64,000 nucleotides of DNA from an uncultured Bacteroidales bacterium. Lineage in GTDB: Bacteria > Bacteroidota > Bacteroidia > Bacteroidales > UBA1715. The notes below the pieces were generated by a model. The model did not search any database and was not told the origin of the DNA. It saw nothing but the letters and a program-made list of their open reading frames with translations. This document shows positions 23,530-33,425 of this stretch, piece by piece. The position numbers were made by a program, and so were the translations under genes. How positions within the stretch are numbered: the first letter of the stretch is position 1; each line of letters opens with the position of its first letter. Location of the stretch: assembly GCA_937892155.1 (NCBI GenBank), contig CALAUG010000048.1:6419-70418 (forward strand), given 5' to 3'.

Positions 23530-25926
23530 TTACCCCATTGTAACAACTACCTCGTTCACATTCTTCATCTTGCTGAAAGGAACAACATTGCCTTCAATTG
23601 CTTTGCCGTTCAATGTAATTGAAACAACACCTTTTTCTACTTTCTTAGGGTTTTTAACTGTGATGTTTGCAATTTTACCACGGAATTTACGAGTTGCAGT
23701 AAATCCTTTCCAACCTGGAACACATGGATCAATTAACAAACCATCGTAGTCTGGACGAATACCAAGAATGTATTGTGCTGCTGTGAAGTACGCCCACGAA
23801 GCTGTACCACTCAACCAAGGACAACGGCTTTGTCCTGCACGCATGTTGTATGTAGAACAAGTTGTTTGTGCATATACGTATGGCTCAATTTGACGAACCT
23901 CAGCACGTTCGTTGTACGCTGCTGGCAAATAGTTCTTGTAGTTCTTGAATGCACGTTTACCGTGACCAAGAATACAGTCTGCCATAATTCCCCAACCTTG
24001 TGTGTGTTGGAATACAGCTGCATTTTCCTTCATACCTTTGTTGAACAAAGGTGCTTTAATTACAGATGCTTCTGTTTTTTCGTATGGAGGATCGCAAAGA
24101 ACTAAACCGTATTTAATTGCCAAGTGTTTTTCAACGCTATTCATAACTGTTTCGGCACGTTCGCCTGTTGCTTGACCAGAAATGATTGACCATGAATTTG
24201 GATTCAACCAAATCTTACCTTCGTTTAATGGGTCATTCTTCGTACCGAAAATGTAACCATCTTCTTTAATTGCACGAACATACCATTCGCCGTCCCATGC
24301 AACTTTATCAATAGTTTTTGTCAATGTAGCCAAATGACCTTCAGCCCATTTTACTTCATTTTTCTTATTCAAACGAGTACAAATGTCAATGTAAACTGTT
24401 AGAGCATAACGCAATTGCATTGCAACGAAAACAGTTTCACCTTTCGCACCAAGTACCAAACAGTCGTTCCAGTCGGCCTTCAAGCCACAAGGAAGACCAT
24501 TCTTTCCACTTCTGTCAAGGTTGAATTGGATAGCACGTTTCAAATGTTCCAAAACAGTTCCCTCGCCTTTGTCGGAGAATGGAAGCACTTTGTTGTAGTA
24601 GTTGATGTCACCAAGTTCCTTAACGTAAGTTGGAACAGTGTTGAACAACCACATACAGTCATCGGAACGGAAATCGCTTTCTGGCGTTGGTTTTTCGTGA
24701 CCAGGATTGTGAGCAAATGGTTTTACAACTGGCATTGCACCACCATTAGAATTTTGTCCTGTCAACATAAGTTCCAAACGGTCAACAACTTCTTCTGGAA
24801 TATTGTGGATAACGCCAAGCATATCCTGGATTGTATCGCGGTAACCCATACCGTCGCGTTCACCACGATAAATCAGCGAAGCTGCACGGCTCCACGCATA
24901 CGTAATCAAGTTATTGAATGGATTCCACATGTTAATCATGCTATTGAAAGCAGCGTCAGGTGTTTTAGCCGACAAACCTTCAATACGTCCGTGCCAGTAT
25001 TTTACAATCTTATTGAATTCTGCTTCAACTTTTGCTGGAGTTGCAACCATTTTAGCTGCCTTTTTACCTTCAACCAATGCTTTTCCAATACCAAGAACGA
25101 CAGAGAATTCTTTTGTTTCGCCTGGTTGTAACTCAACATCAACTTGTAATGTACCACAACCATTGTCGCCTTCGGTTAATGAATTTGTACATTTTCCGTT
25201 GGCAACGACAATAGGATTAGCATACGTTCTGTATGGGCCAAGGAATTTACTACGGTCGCTGTCGTATCCTGTAACTTTTTGACCAACAACGCCAATGAAA
25301 GAATGGCGAGCTTGGTCTTTATTTTGGAAATTTTCAGGATCTTCTGGCATAAACAAGTTACTTCCGTGATCAACGAAACCGTTCTTGTAAGCAGTTTTGA
25401 TGATGTATTGAGTGTATTGCAAGTTGTTGCTGTCATCGTTCATGTTCCAGTTCGATGCAAATTCAACGTATGTGAATGCCTTCAACTTTCGTGTTTTTTT
25501 GCCCGTGTTGGTAATCTTCACATTCCAAACTTCGAACTCCTGTCCCATTGGAACAAAGTACAATGTTTCAGTTTTTATATTGCTATACTCCGACGAAATT
25601 TTCGTGTAAGCCGAACCGTGGCGACATTCGCTCTTGTATTTATCAAGCGGTTTGCCAACAGGTTGCCAAGAGCCAGACCAGAAATCCTTGCTTTCGCAAT
25701 CGTGGATGTATAAATAACGTCCAGGTTGGTCAAGTGGAACATTATTGAATTTGATACGAAGGAAACAACCTTGTACCGAAGAGCGGAAGAAAGAATAACC
25801 GCCAGCATTGTTGGTAATGATTGCTCCGTAGCGAGTATCGCCTAAATAATTACTCCAAGATGTAGGAGTGTCTGGTTTTGTGATAACGTATTCTTTGTGT
25901 TCGTCATCAAAATAGCCGTATTGCAT
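23530..25926 (-). CDS. GH94 glycoside phosphorylase (cellobiose/chitobiose phosphorylase-like)
   Basis: Splits a beta-linked disaccharide with phosphate into a sugar-1-phosphate and a free sugar, in the cytoplasm (no signal peptide). The 798 residues match GH94 size (about 800). Seen: N-terminal QYGYFDDEHKEYVITKPDTP, NYLGDTRYGAIITNNAGGYSF, the active-site region GMGYRDTIQDMLGVIH, and LKADWNDCL with the predicted catalytic Asp near residue 485. Substrate cannot be decided by eye: the opening resembles both cellobiose and N,N'-diacetylchitobiose phosphorylases. It is a single gene with a terminator on each side. The GH44 glucanase at 44.8 kb and GH3 at 59 kb could supply disaccharides, but they are not linked. 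Confidence 0.9.
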   Translation of the reverse strand: MQYGYFDDEHKEYVITKPDTPTSWSNYLGDTRYGAIITNNAGGYSFFRSSVQGCFLRIKFNNVPLDQPGRYLYIHDCESKDFWSGSWQPVGKPLDKYKSECRHGSAYTKISSEYSNIKTETLYFVPMGQEFEVWNVKITNTGKKTRKLKAFTYVEFASNWNMNDDSNNLQYTQYIIKTAYKNGFVDHGSNLFMPEDPENFQNKDQARHSFIGVVGQKVTGYDSDRSKFLGPYRTYANPIVVANGKCTNSLTEGDNGCGTLQVDVELQPGETKEFSVVLGIGKALVEGKKAAKMVATPAKVEAEFNKIVKYWHGRIEGLSAKTPDAAFNSMINMWNPFNNLITYAWSRAASLIYRGERDGMGYRDTIQDMLGVIHNIPEEVVDRLELMLTGQNSNGGAMPVVKPFAHNPGHEKPTPESDFRSDDCMWLFNTVPTYVKELGDINYYNKVLPFSDKGEGTVLEHLKRAIQFNLDRSGKNGLPCGLKADWNDCLVLGAKGETVFVAMQLRYALTVYIDICTRLNKKNEVKWAEGHLATLTKTIDKVAWDGEWYVRAIKEDGYIFGTKNDPLNEGKIWLNPNSWSIISGQATGERAETVMNSVEKHLAIKYGLVLCDPPYEKTEASVIKAPLFNKGMKENAAVFQHTQGWGIMADCILGHGKRAFKNYKNYLPAAYNERAEVRQIEPYVYAQTTCSTYNMRAGQSRCPWLSGTASWAYFTAAQYILGIRPDYDGLLIDPCVPGWKGFTATRKFRGKIANITVKNPKKVEKGVVSITLNGKAIEGNVVPFSKMKNVNEVVVTMG

Positions 25927-25954
25927 AAAAGTATAGTTTTAAATAGTTATAAAA

Positions 25955-25982
25955 AATCCCAACAGATTACTCCATTGGGATT
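25955..25982 (-). terminator. Terminator after frr
   Basis: AATCCCAA and TTGGGATT pair over 8 bp with a 12-nt loop; on the minus strand a TTTTTTA tract follows. It lies 22 nt beyond the frr stop and ends the tonB-frr transcript before the GH94 gene. Confidence 0.7.
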
Positions 25983-26003
25983 ATTACATTTCGCAAATCA
26001 CGA

Positions 26004-26564
26004 TTAAATTTTCATTACATCTGCTTCTTTTGCAGCAGCTTTTTCATCGGCCTTTGCAATAGCAGCATCAATTATTTTTTGTATTTGTGCCTCGCCATCC
26101 TTTGCCATATCCTCAGCCAAGCCATCTTTTTGAAGTTTCTTCAGCATTTCGTTGGCATCACGACGGATATTACGGATAACGACTTTTGTGTTTTCGCATT
26201 CAGAACGAACCTGTTTGCAAATTTCTTTACGACGTTCCTCTGTCAATACTGGAATACAAATACGAATCAACTGACCATCATTTATCGGAGTTAATCCCAA
26301 ATTTGCAGCCAAAATCGCTTTTTCTATTGGGTCAATCATTTTCTTCTCCCAAGGCTGAACGACCAATGTACGTGCATCAGGAGTATTAACATTTGCAACC
26401 TGACCGAGCGGAGTCATAGAACCATAATAGTCTACTTTCACTGAATCCAACATCACAGGAGACGCTTTTCCAGCACGTAATTTTGACAACTCAGAATCCA
26501 AACGCTGCAATGGAGCGTTCATTCTTTCCTTCGTATCTTCTATAACTAATTCAAGTTCTTCCAT
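26004..26564 (-). CDS. frr: Ribosome recycling factor
   Basis: Splits post-termination ribosomes together with EF-G. At 186 residues it is the normal RRF length. The sequence is collinear with the family: LRAGKASPVMLDSVKVDYYG, TPLGQVANVNTPDARTLVVQPW, EKAILAANLGLTP, and the conserved RRDANEMLKKLQKDG arm. ATG at 26564 lies 3 bp after the stop of the TonB-like gene, so they are co-transcribed. Nothing unusual. Confidence 0.97.
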   Translation of the reverse strand: MEELELVIEDTKERMNAPLQRLDSELSKLRAGKASPVMLDSVKVDYYGSMTPLGQVANVNTPDARTLVVQPWEKKMIDPIEKAILAANLGLTPINDGQLIRICIPVLTEERRKEICKQVRSECENTKVVIRNIRRDANEMLKKLQKDGLAEDMAKDGEAQIQKIIDAAIAKADEKAAAKEADVMKI

Positions 26565-26567
26565 AAA

Positions 26568-27263
26568 CTATTTAGATCCTAATGTAAATTGTACTGGTAA
26601 GTTGAAGTATACAGGAACTTTTTCACCTGCTTGCTCACCTGGTTCAAACGTTGGCAATTTAGCAACTATATCCAAAGCAGCCTTGTCCAACAATGGATGA
26701 ACTGGTTTAATAATTTTAGGATTAACAGCTTTTCCTTGTTTGTTTACAACGAACTGAACGACTACAATACCTTGTAGGCCCAAGTCTGCTGCATCCTGAG
26801 GATAATCAAGATTTTTTGCAATAAATGATGTCAATGCACCCATACCACCTGGGAATGAAGGCATCTTTTCAACACGTACGTGAACTTTTTCTTCTACCTC
26901 AACAGGTTCTTCAAAAATAATTTGTTCCTCTACTTTAGCATTTTGGTCGTCATTATTTGCCTGCATTAACTGAGACTGGTCTTTAGTCGCATCTTCTGTT
27001 TCTTCAATATTTTCGGCTGGAGGAGGTTCCGGCAATTCTGGTTTTGGTTGTTCTGGTTCTGGTTGCTGTTCCTCGCGGGTTACTTCAACCATTTCAGTTT
27101 CATCATCATCTGTAACTATTGCCATTGTATTCCCACTATTTGATTCGCTAATGCCTAATTCAAAAGCACCCAAGATGAGCAACAACACAACGACGAATCC
27201 TATTTCTCTAAATAAGACAACCTTATTTTCAAGATTCGCTTTGTCTGATTTCTTTACTTCCAT
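26568..27263 (-). CDS. TonB-like energy transducer
   Basis: Links the inner-membrane proton-motive complex to outer-membrane TonB-dependent receptors. The 231 residues start with a short cytoplasmic piece, then one membrane helix (about 18-36, GFVVVLLLILGAF), an acidic proline-rich spacer (QPEPEQPKPELPEPPP), and a C-terminal TonB domain (about 145-229) with YPQDAADLGLQGIVVVQFVV and the final PVYFNLPVQFTL. A PSFPGG motif before the domain is usual in Bacteroidetes TonB proteins. ExbB/ExbD genes are not adjacent. Downstream frr begins after 3 bp. Confidence 0.92.
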   Translation of the reverse strand: MEVKKSDKANLENKVVLFREIGFVVVLLLILGAFELGISESNSGNTMAIVTDDDETEMVEVTREEQQPEPEQPKPELPEPPPAENIEETEDATKDQSQLMQANNDDQNAKVEEQIIFEEPVEVEEKVHVRVEKMPSFPGGMGALTSFIAKNLDYPQDAADLGLQGIVVVQFVVNKQGKAVNPKIIKPVHPLLDKAALDIVAKLPTFEPGEQAGEKVPVYFNLPVQFTLGSK

Positions 27264-27475
27264 TATATTATGTCTTAAAGTTCAAAATTTTTGCTAAAGT
27301 AATAAAATCATCTCAATATTTTGTTACTCGCATTGAAATTTTCTCACAAAATAAATTTGTGGATGAAATCAGGAGTCAAGAACGAGGAGTTAAGACATGA
27401 AATGTCAACCAACTTTTCATTATGCATTGTGAATTGTACATTATTATGCTCCGTTTTTATTATTTTTACCGCATG

Positions 27476-28027
27476 ATGAAAAAACTCATAATCATATTGT
27501 TATTTGCCCTGCCTATTTTTTGCAACGCGCAGGGTACATTTGAACTTTCGGGATACGGAAGAATCGGTATGGACATACGTTCCAACACAACCTACAACAC
27601 AGGGCTTGCATTTGAATGGCGTCCAACGAATGGGAATCTCGGACTCAATTACAGCTTACGATTTGGAGAAGACTTTGACAACAACTTCACATTCCAATGT
27701 CCTCTGGGATTGATAACTGGCCTACTTGCCGCAGCTTGGCTGGACGATATTGACTCACCAGGTTTGGGATTTTTATTGGCTTTTATTCCTGAAGGTTTAA
27801 GCTACAATGTATATATGACGGATGGTGTTTTCCTTGAGCCATACATCAATCCGTTACTATTGAATTTTTACAGCAGGCACGTTGGTATGTCTATAGAACT
27901 TGGCACGAAAATGAAGGCTTACATCAAAAATAAATTCTTCGGAGCGCTTGACTTAGCCGTACAATCACCGTATGATGCAGCAAATATCAACACATACGCA
28001 GGTATATCTTTGGGATTTGTTTTTTAA
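27476..28027 (+). CDS. Small secreted or outer-membrane protein, unknown
   Basis: I do not recognise it. The ATG at 27476 (or 27473) gives 183-184 residues with a good signal peptide (KKLIIILLFALPIFCNAQ). The mature part has alternating strands (FELSGYGRIGMDIRS, LGLNYSLRFGED) and ends in AGISLGFVF. The final Phe and strand periodicity suggest a small outer-membrane barrel or periplasmic beta protein. The 54 upstream codons in frame lack signal-peptide character and were dropped. It stands alone, convergent with cca. Confidence 0.65.
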   Translation: MKKLIIILLFALPIFCNAQGTFELSGYGRIGMDIRSNTTYNTGLAFEWRPTNGNLGLNYSLRFGEDFDNNFTFQCPLGLITGLLAAAWLDDIDSPGLGFLLAFIPEGLSYNVYMTDGVFLEPYINPLLLNFYSRHVGMSIELGTKMKAYIKNKFFGALDLAVQSPYDAANINTYAGISLGFVF

Positions 28028-28140
28028 ACGTAAACAATATAGTCATTGGCCTTCCTTCAATGTTTTGAAATTAAGCTGAAAATTGATAAACCTATTTAGG
28101 CTTTTAAATTCTCAATTGTCAATCACTTTAATTCTTAACT

Positions 28141-29556
28141 CTAAAGTACAGGTTTTATACCAAGTTCTTCGGCTTTTTTTATCATATATGCAAAAGCCTC
28201 TTCGTGATTGTTGCCGATTATTCCGTCAAGAATAGCCTCGCGTATAGCCAATTTTATTTCGCCAACAGCAGGCGACGGCGTTAAATTGAATGTTGCAATG
28301 ATTTCCTCTCCTGAAATTGGAGGCTGCCAATTCCGTAAAGCATCTTTTTCTTCAACCTGTTTCAATTTTTCGCGTACCAACTGAAAATTATCGAGGAATC
28401 GTTTGACTTTTGCCTCATTTTTAGACGTGATGTCGGCCTCGCATAAAATCATTAAATCGTCTATATCATCTCCTGCATCGAATAGCAAGCGGCGTACAGC
28501 AGAATCGCTGACCTCGTCGTCAACCAATGCTATTGGACGAAGATGCAACGACACCAATTTCTGTACATACTTCATTTTCTCGTTCATTGGAAGTTTTAGG
28601 CGGCGGAAAACCTCGACCACCATTCTTCCACCAACAATGTCGTGTCCGTAGAACGTCCACCCCAGTCCTTCAACAAATTTCTTCGTTCGCGGTTTTGCAA
28701 TATCGTGGAGCAACGCAGTCCAACGAAGCCATAAATTATTGCTCTGTTTTGCAACATTATCAAGAACCTCGAGTGTATGGAAGAAATTATCCTTGTGACC
28801 GCAACCATTAACGACATCTACTCCCTTCAATTTAACCAATTCTGGGAATATGAGCGGCAGCAATCCTGCCTTATCCAACAAAAGAATTCCTTTTGACGGC
28901 CGCGGCGTCATCATTATCTTATTAAACTCATCCATATTGCGTTCCATTGACACAATGGAAATCCGTTCGCACATGCGCTGAATACCTTCAAACGTTTTTT
29001 CCTCTATGGTAAAATCCAATTGAGTTGCAAAACGAACGGCGCGCATCATCCGCAATGGGTCATCAGAAAACGTAATATCTGGATCCAAAGGCGTGCGGAT
29101 AATCCTGTCCTGCATATCCTGCAAGCCATTGAAAGGATCGAGCAACTCACCAAAATTATCTTTGTTGAGCGAAAGCGCAAGGGCATTGATTGTGAAATCA
29201 CGACGGTTTTGATCTTCTTCCAAAGTTCCAGCTTCTACGCGTGGTTTACGGGAATCGTGCGAATACGATTCTCTTCGTGCTCCGACGAATTCATAATCAC
29301 AATCCTTATAACGGAACATTGCCGTACCGAAGTTCTTAAAGACAGAAACTGTCAGTTTCGGAGAAATTGTGTGAGCCGTTTTCTCTGCCAAAGAAATGCC
29401 ATTCCCCAATGTCACAACATCTACGTCGTGATTAGGACGGTTGAGAAAAATATCACGCACAAAGCCACCTATGACAAATGCCTGTTTGCCTTCTTCATCA
29501 CTTATCTTCGAAATGATTGAAAATACTGGATTGTCTAGAAACTGTCCTTCTTTCAC
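28141..29556 (-). CDS. cca: CCA-adding tRNA nucleotidyltransferase with HD domain
   Basis: Adds or repairs the 3' CCA end of tRNAs, which is needed here because the three tRNA genes in the window do not encode CCA. The 471 residues include the nucleotidyltransferase core GGFVRDIFLNRPNHDVDVV (about 30-48, with the DxD metal pair), RRDFTINALALS, and an HD phosphohydrolase domain (CGHKDNFFHTLEVLDNV, then LLHDIAKPR near 285). The start is a GTG at 29556 preceding KEGQFLDN; no ATG is placed to include the first strand. It converges with the gene at 27476 and is followed upstream by leuB, separated by a terminator. Confidence 0.94.
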   Translation of the reverse strand: MKEGQFLDNPVFSIISKISDEEGKQAFVIGGFVRDIFLNRPNHDVDVVTLGNGISLAEKTAHTISPKLTVSVFKNFGTAMFRYKDCDYEFVGARRESYSHDSRKPRVEAGTLEEDQNRRDFTINALALSLNKDNFGELLDPFNGLQDMQDRIIRTPLDPDITFSDDPLRMMRAVRFATQLDFTIEEKTFEGIQRMCERISIVSMERNMDEFNKIMMTPRPSKGILLLDKAGLLPLIFPELVKLKGVDVVNGCGHKDNFFHTLEVLDNVAKQSNNLWLRWTALLHDIAKPRTKKFVEGLGWTFYGHDIVGGRMVVEVFRRLKLPMNEKMKYVQKLVSLHLRPIALVDDEVSDSAVRRLLFDAGDDIDDLMILCEADITSKNEAKVKRFLDNFQLVREKLKQVEEKDALRNWQPPISGEEIIATFNLTPSPAVGEIKLAIREAILDGIIGNNHEEAFAYMIKKAEELGIKPVL

Positions 29557-29577
29557 TGCAGGTGCACAAATAGATTA

Positions 29578-29613
29578 AAAAATGCGGGACCCGCAATCGA
29601 ATTCCGCATTTTT
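29578..29613 (-). terminator. Terminator of leuB
   Basis: AAAAATGCGG pairs with CCGCATTTTT over 10 bp; minus-strand transcription runs into a T tract. It starts 20 nt beyond the leuB stop. Confidence 0.75.
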
Positions 29614-29632
29614 ACAACATTACAAGTATATA

Positions 29633-30694
29633 TTATTGTTTAGTAATATAGTCAACTATCCAAGCGCCAACTTCTTTTGTGCCATATTTAGCACCACCTT
29701 CCACTTGAATTTCTGGAGTACGGACATTTGCATCCAAAGAAGCATCAACTGCTTTACGGATTAATGCGCCTTCTTCTTTCAAATCGAAATATTCAAATAG
29801 CATTGCTACAGAAAGAATTTGAGCTAATGGATTTGCAATGTTCAAACCTTTTGCTTGTGGCCAGCTTCCATGGATTGGTTCGAATACAGGAGTATGTTCA
29901 CCTGTTGATGCAGATGGCAACAATCCCATGGAACCAGTAATGCAAGAACCTTCATCGGTCAAAATATCGCCGAAGGTATTTTCTGTAACCATTACGTCGA
30001 AGAAACGTGGTTCTTGAATCATACGCATTGCTGCATTATCAACGTACATAAAATCAGTCTTTACGTCAGGATATTGAGGTGCCATTTCTTGAGCAATTTT
30101 TCTCCACAAACGGCTAGAAGCCAACACATTGGCTTTATCAACGACTGTCAAATGTTTGTTACGTTTACGGGCATAATCGTAAGCAACTTTCAATATACGC
30201 TCAACTTCTTTACGAGTATAGTAATTTGTATCGTAAGCAACATCGTTTCCTTCTTTCTTTTCGCCGAAATACATACCACCCGTCAATTCGCGGATACAGA
30301 TAAAATCAGCACCTTTCACCAATTCTTCTTTCAACGGTGATTTGTGAACCAAACAATCAAATGTTTGTACAGGACGGATATTTGCAAACAAGCCAAGTTT
30401 TTTACGCATTGCCAACAAACCTTGTTCTGGACGAACTTTTGCATTAGGATTGTTGTCAAACTTTGGATCTCCTACTGATGCGAACAACACTGCATCGGCA
30501 TCCATACACGTTTGGAATGTTTCTTCTGGGAATGGATCACCTACTTTATCAATTGCATCGGCGCCACAAATTGCCTCTTTACAAGAAAATTCATGTCCGA
30601 ATTTTTTACAAACTGCTTGCATAACTGCAACGCCTTGTTCCATAATCTCTGGTCCTATACCATCGCCAGGAAGAACTGCTATTTTTGCTTTCAT
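29633..30694 (-). CDS. leuB: 3-isopropylmalate dehydrogenase
   Basis: Oxidatively decarboxylates 3-isopropylmalate with NAD+ in leucine synthesis. I start at ATG 30694 (353 residues, the normal size), giving MKAKIAVLPGDGIGPEIM; a longer upstream frame contains the promoter and is not coding. Seen: GDGIGPEI, FICIRELTGGMYFGEK, VDKANVLASSRLWRK, DFMYVDNAAMRMI and the C-terminal NAD loop GSWPQAKGLNIANPLAQ. A strong promoter (TTTG-N21-TACTTTTG) lies just upstream. Other leu genes are not next to it on this side; the gene appears to be transcribed alone. Confidence 0.95.
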   Translation of the reverse strand: MKAKIAVLPGDGIGPEIMEQGVAVMQAVCKKFGHEFSCKEAICGADAIDKVGDPFPEETFQTCMDADAVLFASVGDPKFDNNPNAKVRPEQGLLAMRKKLGLFANIRPVQTFDCLVHKSPLKEELVKGADFICIRELTGGMYFGEKKEGNDVAYDTNYYTRKEVERILKVAYDYARKRNKHLTVVDKANVLASSRLWRKIAQEMAPQYPDVKTDFMYVDNAAMRMIQEPRFFDVMVTENTFGDILTDEGSCITGSMGLLPSASTGEHTPVFEPIHGSWPQAKGLNIANPLAQILSVAMLFEYFDLKEEGALIRKAVDASLDANVRTPEIQVEGGAKYGTKEVGAWIVDYITKQ

Positions 30695-30720
30695 TGTTAT
30701 ATCGTTAAATTTACGTACGG

Positions 30721-30753
30721 CAAAAGTACCATTATTTTTGGTAAACGCACAAA
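30721..30753 (-). promoter_or_regulatory. leuB promoter
   Basis: On the minus strand TTTG (30753-30750), 21-nt spacer, TACTTTTG (30728-30721): an exact match to the Bacteroidetes consensus. It ends 26 nt before the leuB ATG and shows that the upstream frame extension is not translated. Confidence 0.75.
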
Positions 30754-30988
30754 AAATGATGGAAACATATCGCCTAATTTCGAGAAAAAGACTCACTAAC
30801 CTCATTAGTTATATGCACATTTTTCATAGGTTCACATATTAACAATTTTATGCCACATACACCCATGATGATTCAGATTGCCTACCTAGTTAAGACATAA
30901 AACAGATATCTGTACAGAGTCGATTTTTCAATTATATCCATCGGTCATTAGTCTATTTTTGTTATTTTCGCATAATTAATGTTTTATA

Positions 30989-31930
30989 ATGCAGATTTCG
31001 GCACAACATATTACCAAAAGTTTTGTTGCTACCAAAGCACTTGACGACGTTTCAATAGAGATTCCTGCAGGGAAAATCTTTGGTCTGCTGGGACCTAACG
31101 GAGCTGGCAAAACGACATTCATCCGCATTGTAAACCAAATGATTAAACCCGATTCGGGAGAAATCATCTGCGATGGGAAGCCACTCAACTACGCTGATGT
31201 GGAAAAAATCGGTTATCTTCCAGAAGAGCGCGGTTTGTATAAAAAGATGCGCGTAGAAGAACAAATTCTGTACTTTGCATCTCTAAAGGGTATGGATGAA
31301 AGAATCGCTAAACAGGAATTGTCCACGTGGTATGACAGACTTGAAATTGGAAATTGGCGCAACAAACATGTCGAAGAATTGTCAAAAGGCATGCAGCAAA
31401 AAGTTCAATTCATTACAACCGTTCTGCATAAACCTTCACTGCTGATATTGGATGAACCTTTCAGCGGTTTTGACCCTGTTAACGCACAAATAATCAGAAA
31501 TGAAATAATCAGATTGAAAGATGAAGGGACGACCATACTTCTTTCCACACACAATATGAATTCTGTGGAAGAATTATGCGACAATATTGCTCTCATTCAC
31601 AAATCTAAACTGATATTGGGAGGAAACATTACCGACATAAAGGCATCGTTTGCGAGTAACAAGTTCAAAGTAATATTTTCAGGATACTACAATAAATTAC
31701 TCACGACACTTACACCATCATTCAAAATTCTTGACCAAAAAATTGAAGGTGACAAAACGATTGTTCAAATAGAAATTGTTCAAGATGTTGTAACCAACGA
31801 CGTGATTCAATTCCTTATGAATTCAGGTAATATTATTTCGTTTCAACCAATATATCCGAGCATGAATGATATATTCATTCAAGCTGTTCAAGAACATAAT
31901 AAAGCGTTAGAAAATGGGGAAAACATCTAA
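30989..31930 (+). CDS. ABC transporter ATP-binding protein (ABC-2 type, NatA-like)
   Basis: Energises the permease encoded next. The 313 residues include Walker A GPNGAGKTT (35-43), signature LSKGMQQ (131-137), Walker B LLILDEPFSG (151-160) and a His switch (LLSTHNMNS). The C-terminal 90 residues form the extension typical of ABC-2 ATPases such as NatA. A -7-like TATTTTTG is at 30954-30961. It overlaps the permease start by 17 bp, which indicates translational coupling. By analogy it could export sodium, a drug or a lipid; the substrate is not readable. Confidence 0.93.
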   Translation: MQISAQHITKSFVATKALDDVSIEIPAGKIFGLLGPNGAGKTTFIRIVNQMIKPDSGEIICDGKPLNYADVEKIGYLPEERGLYKKMRVEEQILYFASLKGMDERIAKQELSTWYDRLEIGNWRNKHVEELSKGMQQKVQFITTVLHKPSLLILDEPFSGFDPVNAQIIRNEIIRLKDEGTTILLSTHNMNSVEELCDNIALIHKSKLILGGNITDIKASFASNKFKVIFSGYYNKLLTTLTPSFKILDQKIEGDKTIVQIEIVQDVVTNDVIQFLMNSGNIISFQPIYPSMNDIFIQAVQEHNKALENGENI

Positions 31931-33266
31931 AATATTTAAACGGGAATTTTTATCACGCATCAGAAAGAAATCGTTCGTGATAATGACTCTATTAGGTCCT
32001 CTTTTTCTTGCTGGAATACTGATAGTTCCTCTTCTAATTGAGAAATACGAGCAACATCGCGAAAAACAAGTTGCCATTATTGACGAATCAAATTTGTTAG
32101 GACATACCTTGCGTGATTTTGACAGTTACAAGTTTACGGTTGTGGTCAATGCCACAGTTGACGAACTCAGCGAAGACTTCGAAAATTCCGGATTTGATGC
32201 AGTATTGTTTATTCCGAACAATATTTACAGTTCCAATTCTGTAATTTTATATTCAAATGTATGGGTTGACGAAGCCTTGAAAGCCTACGTCGGATATGCC
32301 TTGCGTAGAGATCTTGAATATATGGCACTGCTCCACGAAAATGTTTCGGCTGAGACAATTGGCAAGGTTTCCACACCTGTATTTGTTGGCGTACAAAAAT
32401 GGAACGCGAAAGGCGAGACCATAGAAAACGAATCTTCTATGGAAAAGAAAAGCATTGTTGCAACCACATTTGTAACAATCATTTACCTTTTCATTATTCT
32501 CTATGGCATACTCGTATTACGGGGAATTATTGAAGAAAAAGCAAATAGAATCATTGAAATCATCGTATCGTCGGTAAAGCCAGTACAATTTATGGTTGGA
32601 AAAATTCTCGGCATCGGATGTGTTGGTTTAACACAGTTCATTTTGTGGGTTGGACTGACATTCGGATTAGTTGCAGGAGCACAATTCCTACTATTCCCAG
32701 AGCCTTACGTTCCATCGCAATTACCTGAACTTGCTGAAACACTCGGTTCGGACACGATGACACAAAAAATTGTGACGCCAAACAGCGTTTCTATGGACTA
32801 CGCCATCAATCTGTTCCAAACACTTGATGGTGTCAATTGGGTAGTAATGTTGGGAGCCTTCCTATTCTTTTTCATATTCGGCTATTTACTTTATGCAGCA
32901 ATATTTGCTAGCATTGGTGCGATGTCGGACCAAGACACGGAAACACAACAATTTATAATTCCAGTGACCATACCATTGTTATTGCCATTTGTTTTATTGC
33001 CACTCATCATAACAAATCCTAATGGCCCACTTGCAATGTGGTTATCCATGATTCCTTTTACCTCTCCCATTGCAATGATGGCGCGACTACCTTTTGGCGT
33101 TGCTTACTGGCAGGTTGCGCTGTCAATGGTTATATTGATACTTACTTGTGTGCTCTTTGTTGTATTTGCAGCAAAGCTCTATCGTTCGGGAATGTTACTA
33201 TACGGACAAAAAATTTCTTTCAAAAGAATTTTCACATCATTCCGTAAAACCAGCACCGACTTATAA
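31914..33266 (+). CDS. ABC-2 family transporter permease (NatB-like)
   Basis: Membrane partner of the preceding ATPase. In 450 residues: a cytoplasmic start (KIFKREFLSRIRKKSFVIMT), a first membrane helix (about 22-42), a long extracytoplasmic domain (about 45-180), then five or six membrane helices (from about 183 on: ATTFVTIIYLFIILYGILVL, and so on). GIIEEKANRIIEIIVSSVKP is the conserved coupling-region motif of ABC-2/NatB permeases. Topology and overlap with the ATPase gene make the pair a complete exporter. Nothing aberrant. Confidence 0.92.
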   Translation: MGKTSKIFKREFLSRIRKKSFVIMTLLGPLFLAGILIVPLLIEKYEQHREKQVAIIDESNLLGHTLRDFDSYKFTVVVNATVDELSEDFENSGFDAVLFIPNNIYSSNSVILYSNVWVDEALKAYVGYALRRDLEYMALLHENVSAETIGKVSTPVFVGVQKWNAKGETIENESSMEKKSIVATTFVTIIYLFIILYGILVLRGIIEEKANRIIEIIVSSVKPVQFMVGKILGIGCVGLTQFILWVGLTFGLVAGAQFLLFPEPYVPSQLPELAETLGSDTMTQKIVTPNSVSMDYAINLFQTLDGVNWVVMLGAFLFFFIFGYLLYAAIFASIGAMSDQDTETQQFIIPVTIPLLLPFVLLPLIITNPNGPLAMWLSMIPFTSPIAMMARLPFGVAYWQVALSMVILILTCVLFVVFAAKLYRSGMLLYGQKISFKRIFTSFRKTSTDL

Positions 33267-33425
33267 TTTAAAGGAGCCAAGATTCAAGAAGCATGAATCA
33301 GGATTTATATAACACCCGATATACCAAGCACCTAATAAAAAAGTAATGACCTTTCGACCTGCGTTCACTGAAGTACCAACATTGTGGCACAATGATTGTA
33401 CCACATCAAAATAAAAGGAATATAT

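Noticed and set aside
24415..25131. Open plus-strand frame of 238 codons inside the GH94 gene
   Set aside because: Antisense to conserved GH94 motifs; no recognisable domain.
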